61,661 nt of DNA from contig CADEEV010000027.1 in NCBI GenBank assembly GCA_902826455.1, positions 1-61,661 of the forward strand, in the 5' to 3' direction. Origin of the DNA: an uncultured Acidobacteriota bacterium. Its GTDB lineage: Bacteria; Acidobacteriota; Vicinamibacteria; Fen-336. The first letter of the stretch is position 1. Every line of letters begins with the position of its first letter. Positions 58,606 to 61,661 of this stretch are shown piece after piece. Made by a program: the position numbers and the translations under genes. Below the pieces are notes generated by a model. The model was not told the DNA's origin and ran no database searches. It saw only the letters and a list, made by a program, of their open reading frames with translations.

Positions 58606-59480
58606 CCTAGTGAAATGTCAGTGCCGAAGATGTCTTGCCAATACAGTCCAGCCAGCACGCCGTCTTGGTTGCTCTCGGCCACGCAAGCCGCGACCGCCTT
58701 CCGGTAGGCCCTCTCGGCTTTTGGGGTAAAGGCGCTTCCAATGGGCTGCCACTCGCCGTAGGGGAGCCTCACTCGCCAGGGACCGGGCCTGCTTAGGTAG
58801 GCAAAGAAGTCACGGACCATCCAATCGTCGAACCAAAAGCTTTTCCGATGGCGATACGCCCAATCTCGGATGAACACGGTAGCCAGGATCTCAAGCCAGA
58901 AGGACTTCATCGGGACGTTGCAGTGGGTCTGCCATCGCTTCAGGTAACGGATGAGCCGGCGGAGCGCGCCGCCCGTCTCGTCATCTACCTGTTCTAGGTA
59001 GGCAAACTCATCCAATGGGAACGTGCGCCGGTATTGGCCGCCATCATTGCTGTCACAAGTTAGAAAGCCTCCGCCGAGCCGATGGAAGGCGGGAGCGACC
59101 TCCACGTCAAAGGACAGCGCAAACGTGACGGCCACGACTTGGCCATCACCACCTACGTCGGTCGAGGCGTAGGTGGACAGCACGACGTCCTTGACCTCCT
59201 GCAGCAGGGCAGACTGCTTGTTTCCCGTCCGGGCCTGGAACCGATGGTAGACCGCAGTGGGCAACGCGAAGAGCATGTCGACATCGCGCGGCGGCGCAAT
59301 CTGAGTCTTCTTCCCCCACGATCCGATTGCCCAGACGTTTGCGAGTTCTGACTCGGCGCCGTAGTAGTGCCGGTTCAGCGCCTTCGCAATCCGCGCAAAT
59401 CTCGTCGCCGCGGCAGCCGCGTCCGCGCTCTTCAGCATCAGCCGGCCATGAAACTCCCTGAACCGCTGCGCTTCCTGCAA
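58602..59480 (-). CDS. CD-NTase (CBASS cyclic-oligonucleotide synthase)
   Basis: 292-aa SMODS-type nucleotidyltransferase. Active site: GSWGKKT (53-59), DVD (66-68) as the first two metal ligands and a third Asp in SFDVEVAPAF (D125), followed by a helical domain with LRRLIRYLKRWQTHCNVPM. It would make a cyclic di- or tri-nucleotide on phage infection. The start is a TTG at 59480 with GGGAGG 7 nt upstream and a conserved-looking FREFHGRLML N-terminus; an ATG at 59438 is the alternative. The linked 2TM gene makes this a minimal two-gene CBASS operon without Cap2/Cap3 or HORMA/TRIP13 genes. Confidence 0.88.
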   Translation of the reverse strand: MQEAQRFREFHGRLMLKSADAAAAATRFARIAKALNRHYYGAESELANVWAIGSWGKKTQIAPPRDVDMLFALPTAVYHRFQARTGNKQSALLQEVKDVVLSTYASTDVGGDGQVVAVTFALSFDVEVAPAFHRLGGGFLTCDSNDGGQYRRTFPLDEFAYLEQVDDETGGALRRLIRYLKRWQTHCNVPMKSFWLEILATVFIRDWAYRHRKSFWFDDWMVRDFFAYLSRPGPWRVRLPYGEWQPIGSAFTPKAERAYRKAVAACVAESNQDGVLAGLYWQDIFGTDISLG

Positions 59481-59640
59481 GACGGAGCCTCCCTGAACGC
59501 GAAACGTAGCATCTGTGAGCGGAACTCGCCATCAGCTAAGAGCATCTGGGGCGCAAACGGCAAACAAAGCTCGAACGTCGCGTAGTTGGGTCCAACAGAT
59601 GTGGACCCCGCTGGCAGGAAGCAGGTGTACGCTTTTGGAC

Positions 59641-60747
59641 ATGAGGATCAAGGGGGTCGTAGACACGATCGACGTAGCGCAAGCAGCCGGGGCGATCTTC
59701 GGCAAGGCGGGTGCGGCTGCTGCCATCGGGCATCACGGCGATCTAGCGCGCCATCTAGTAGATCCAATGATGGCGGCATACAGGCCCTTTCTTGAAGACG
59801 AAGCTCGGCGCGATCGGATGATGGCGGAACTGGCGGGACCGACATTCAGGACCGCCAATTTCTTCGCCTCCATCGCCCCACCCTTCGAATCAATGGTGTC
59901 GCTCAACGATGCCTTGGCTGCCTACACGGGCAGCCTTGAAGAGGCCGGGCGCGCGCTTAGCTCCTTCTCGGAAAATCAGAAAGCCATGATGGGCCTCATC
60001 CCAGGGGGCACGCACTGGTCGTCCATTGGCCCGTCAATCGAACGCCTCGGCCTCAATGAGATCGGCGCAGCCATCGGCCTACATCAGGACGTTGCGGACC
60101 GGCTGGGGCAAGGCTTGTCGGTGCTCCTCGATTCGGCTGCGCGCTTCTACCGGAGCGAGGCCCCAAGGCTCGGGGCGTTGCCTCGCGGCATTGTTCAGGC
60201 GCCATCTCGACAGGTTGCACTCCATGTTAGGGCTCTGGAGGCGATTTCCTACGCAGAGTCAGAGGAGCCCGAAGAGAGCGTCGGAAATGCGGACGAGAAG
60301 GACCGCCTCGCAGTTGCCCTTGAGGCTCTCAGTCCCCATCTCGTTCGAAGATGGCGCGGCGGTCATGAAGCGGTGGCATTTCGTGGATCGGATAGCGCTG
60401 CACACGCGGCACTTTCGTTCCGTGAGGTTCTGAAACTCACCCTCTACCATCTCGCTCCGGACAGGGACGTAAGCGCCTGGTGTGCATCCGTTGAGCGCCT
60501 TCTTGTCGGCAACAGGGTGTCGCGGGCTGACAGGTTCGACTTCATCTGTCGCGACTTGGCGACTCCGCTGCTAGCCGGCGTGTTGGAAAACGACCGCGCC
60601 ACGGCGCTGCAGCTTATTACCGTGTTCAACAAGGACGTTCATGAAGAGCGAAGAGCCCTGACCGACTTCCAGCTAAGAAGGATGGCTCATCGAGTTGACC
60701 AGGCGCTGCTGTTCCTGTTGGACACGGCGCAGGATCGGGATCGATAG
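59641..60747 (+). CDS. Protein with pPIWI-associating nuclease-like C-terminus
   Basis: 368-aa soluble protein. The N-terminal half is helical with no motif I recognise. The C-terminal 125 residues (LSPHLVRRWRGGHEAV, SFREVLKLTLYHLAPDR, VSRADRFDFICRDLA, ITVFNKDVHEERRALTDFQL) resemble, from memory, the domain called predicted pPIWI-associating nuclease. It stands divergent from the CBASS operon with a 160-bp gap. The ATG at 59641 is chosen; an ATG at 59599 is in frame. No PIWI gene is in the window. Confidence 0.6.
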   Translation: MRIKGVVDTIDVAQAAGAIFGKAGAAAAIGHHGDLARHLVDPMMAAYRPFLEDEARRDRMMAELAGPTFRTANFFASIAPPFESMVSLNDALAAYTGSLEEAGRALSSFSENQKAMMGLIPGGTHWSSIGPSIERLGLNEIGAAIGLHQDVADRLGQGLSVLLDSAARFYRSEAPRLGALPRGIVQAPSRQVALHVRALEAISYAESEEPEESVGNADEKDRLAVALEALSPHLVRRWRGGHEAVAFRGSDSAAHAALSFREVLKLTLYHLAPDRDVSAWCASVERLLVGNRVSRADRFDFICRDLATPLLAGVLENDRATALQLITVFNKDVHEERRALTDFQLRRMAHRVDQALLFLLDTAQDRDR

Positions 60748-60920
60748 CGTCGAGTCTCATCCTTGGGGAATGGAGCCGACGGTGGGACTTAGGCGGCCTA
60801 GCGCTCGCCTCCCACTTTCAGCTTGGCAAAGAGGCTTGGCAGAGCAAAAGGACTATCCTGGTCGCGCCGTACTACGGCGCTGATCCCGGCGGCGGTGGTG
60901 GTGGTTGGCCGGCCGAATTC

Positions 60921-61184
60921 GTGAAGCGTATCCGTCGCGCCACCTACCCGCAGTACATGTGGGACGTACTGCCCTCGAGCAAGGACGGAGAGTCTTCCGT
61001 CCTACGCCTCGACCACATCATGCCGGTGGGCCAGGATCCGGCTGGGTATGAGCTGACAGAATGGGCGCTCTCCGATCAAGGACTAGCGCTCTTGGATGAC
61101 TGGATTTCTTGGCTAGTTGCAGGTGGGCTTTCGCCGGCCCTCTACGACCTTCGATCTACGATGGCGGAGTTGTTTTCCGAATAG
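60921..61184 (+). CDS. Unknown protein, N-terminus uncertain
   Basis: Starting at the only canonical start (GTG 60921) this gives 87 aa: KRIRRATYPQYMWDVLPSSK, then the HIMPVGQDPAGYELTEWALS segment and ALLDDWISWLVAGGL. The frame stays open about 75 codons further upstream with plausible protein sequence (GEWSRRWDLGGLALASHFQL, TILVAPYYGADPGG) but without ATG, GTG or TTG. An ATA at 60744 overlaps the previous stop (ATAG) with AGGA 9 nt before it. Probably paired with the preceding gene. Family unknown. Confidence 0.45.
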   Translation: MKRIRRATYPQYMWDVLPSSKDGESSVLRLDHIMPVGQDPAGYELTEWALSDQGLALLDDWISWLVAGGLSPALYDLRSTMAELFSE

Positions 61185-61248
61185 GAAAAATTGGTTCGGC
61201 CGCCATCAACGTCTGGGATCCGAACCCAAGTCCGAACGGGGTCAGGTC

Positions 61249-61661
61249 CTACTGTGGCAGGAACTCCGGCTCCCGCACTCTCTGGCGGTCGAGCAGGAAA
61301 CTGAAGTCGGTGCCATACGCCTGCCGGTAGCCGTGGCATCCCATGCATCCGCCCGCCAAATAGCCCCTCCCCTTGTAGAAGACGTTCTGGAAAACCGGGA
61401 AGCCCGGCTGCGGCCGCGGGTTTAGGTAGGCCGTATCAGGGTAGATGAAGTCGGTCATCTTGCTAGCGGCGTGAGAGAGCTGGCCACTAAACCGCTGATT
61501 CGCAGGGGGAGCTTCGATGATCACATTCGCGGCGTAGTAGATGCCCGGATCCTCTGGGCCGTCGTAGTGGACCCCAGGCTTCTTGTCGAGCGGCACCCAC
61601 TGCACGCTGACTAGTCGATAGTGGCTAAAGGGCGAGGCTGGGCTCGCCTGGCGGATGGCGG
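61249..61661 (-). CDS. Heme-binding CxxCH protein, C-terminal part (runs off window)
   Basis: The C-terminal portion of a larger protein whose frame continues past the right edge of the window. A canonical c-type heme site CMGCH lies in GGCMGCHGYRQAYGTDFSFL near the end. Upstream are HYRLVSVQWVPLDKKPGVHY and a YYAANVIIEAPPANQRFSG segment, as in secreted cytochrome-like oxidoreductases. The GTG at 61605 is only an internal codon if the upstream frame is used. It marks the return to core-like sequence after the defence island. Confidence 0.7.
   Translation of the reverse strand, partial: AIRQASPASPFSHYRLVSVQWVPLDKKPGVHYDGPEDPGIYYAANVIIEAPPANQRFSGQLSHAASKMTDFIYPDTAYLNPRPQPGFPVFQNVFYKGRGYLAGGCMGCHGYRQAYGTDFSFLLDRQRVREPEFLPQ

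Overview
The window looks like a chromosomal segment from a high-GC member of the Acidobacteriota (inference). It carries an orphan permease of the acidobacterial duplicated (ADOP) type, a VWFA-related protein of the acidobacterial kind, a DUF6599 lipoprotein-like gene and many tightly overlapping operons with GTG/TTG starts. Most of the DNA is ordinary core genome. Two blocks are visibly less GC-rich and look acquired: about 32.8-35.6 kb and about 58.0-61.2 kb.

Layout. 0-4.5 kb: two translationally coupled membrane glycosyltransferases (GT39-like). 4.5-7.9 kb (minus): a four-gene operon ending in purH. 7.9-10.2 kb (plus): selA and a degenerate M23/LytM protein. 10.2-19.2 kb (minus): a complex I operon nuoA-nuoEF(fused)-H-J-K-L-M-N that lacks B, C, D, G and I. 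19.3-24.5 kb: pyk, an RlpA-like lipoprotein and a class A penicillin-binding protein, bracketed by two DinB-like genes. 24.5-31.9 kb (minus): an ADOP permease, an aldo/keto reductase, a polyferredoxin, a DUF362 protein and a DUF6599 protein, which may be a membrane redox module. 32.0-32.7 kb: a secreted protein.

32.7-35.6 kb: tRNA-Val(CAC) is followed by a 2.8-kb cargo-only island holding a protein kinase, a zinc-ribbon membrane protein and a lipoprotein. The island ends in a 26-bp exact copy of the tRNA 3' end. 35.6-43.0 kb: queuosine-related yhhQ and queD, an M13 metallopeptidase, two DsbA-type fusions (SurA-N/DsbA and VKOR/DsbA), an ornithine cyclodeaminase family enzyme and a fatty acid hydroxylase family protein. 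43.0-48.8 kb: envelope proteins (VWA, TPR, beta-propeller, lipoproteins). 48.9-51.4 kb: a CpxP/Spy-like protein with an OmpR-type two-component system. 51.4-57.9 kb: a MOSC protein, an ECF sigma factor with a membrane partner, glgP, zwf and a lipocalin-like protein.

58.0-61.2 kb is a defence island. It has a two-gene CBASS-like operon (CD-NTase plus a 2TM SLATT-like effector) and, divergent from it, a protein resembling pPIWI-associating nucleases followed by an ORF without a normal start codon. The window ends inside a heme-binding CxxCH protein.

Promoters that can be read often place a -10 hexamer only 6-16 nt before the start codon, and two divergent gene pairs share one overlapping -10. 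This suggests frequent leaderless or very short-leader transcription.
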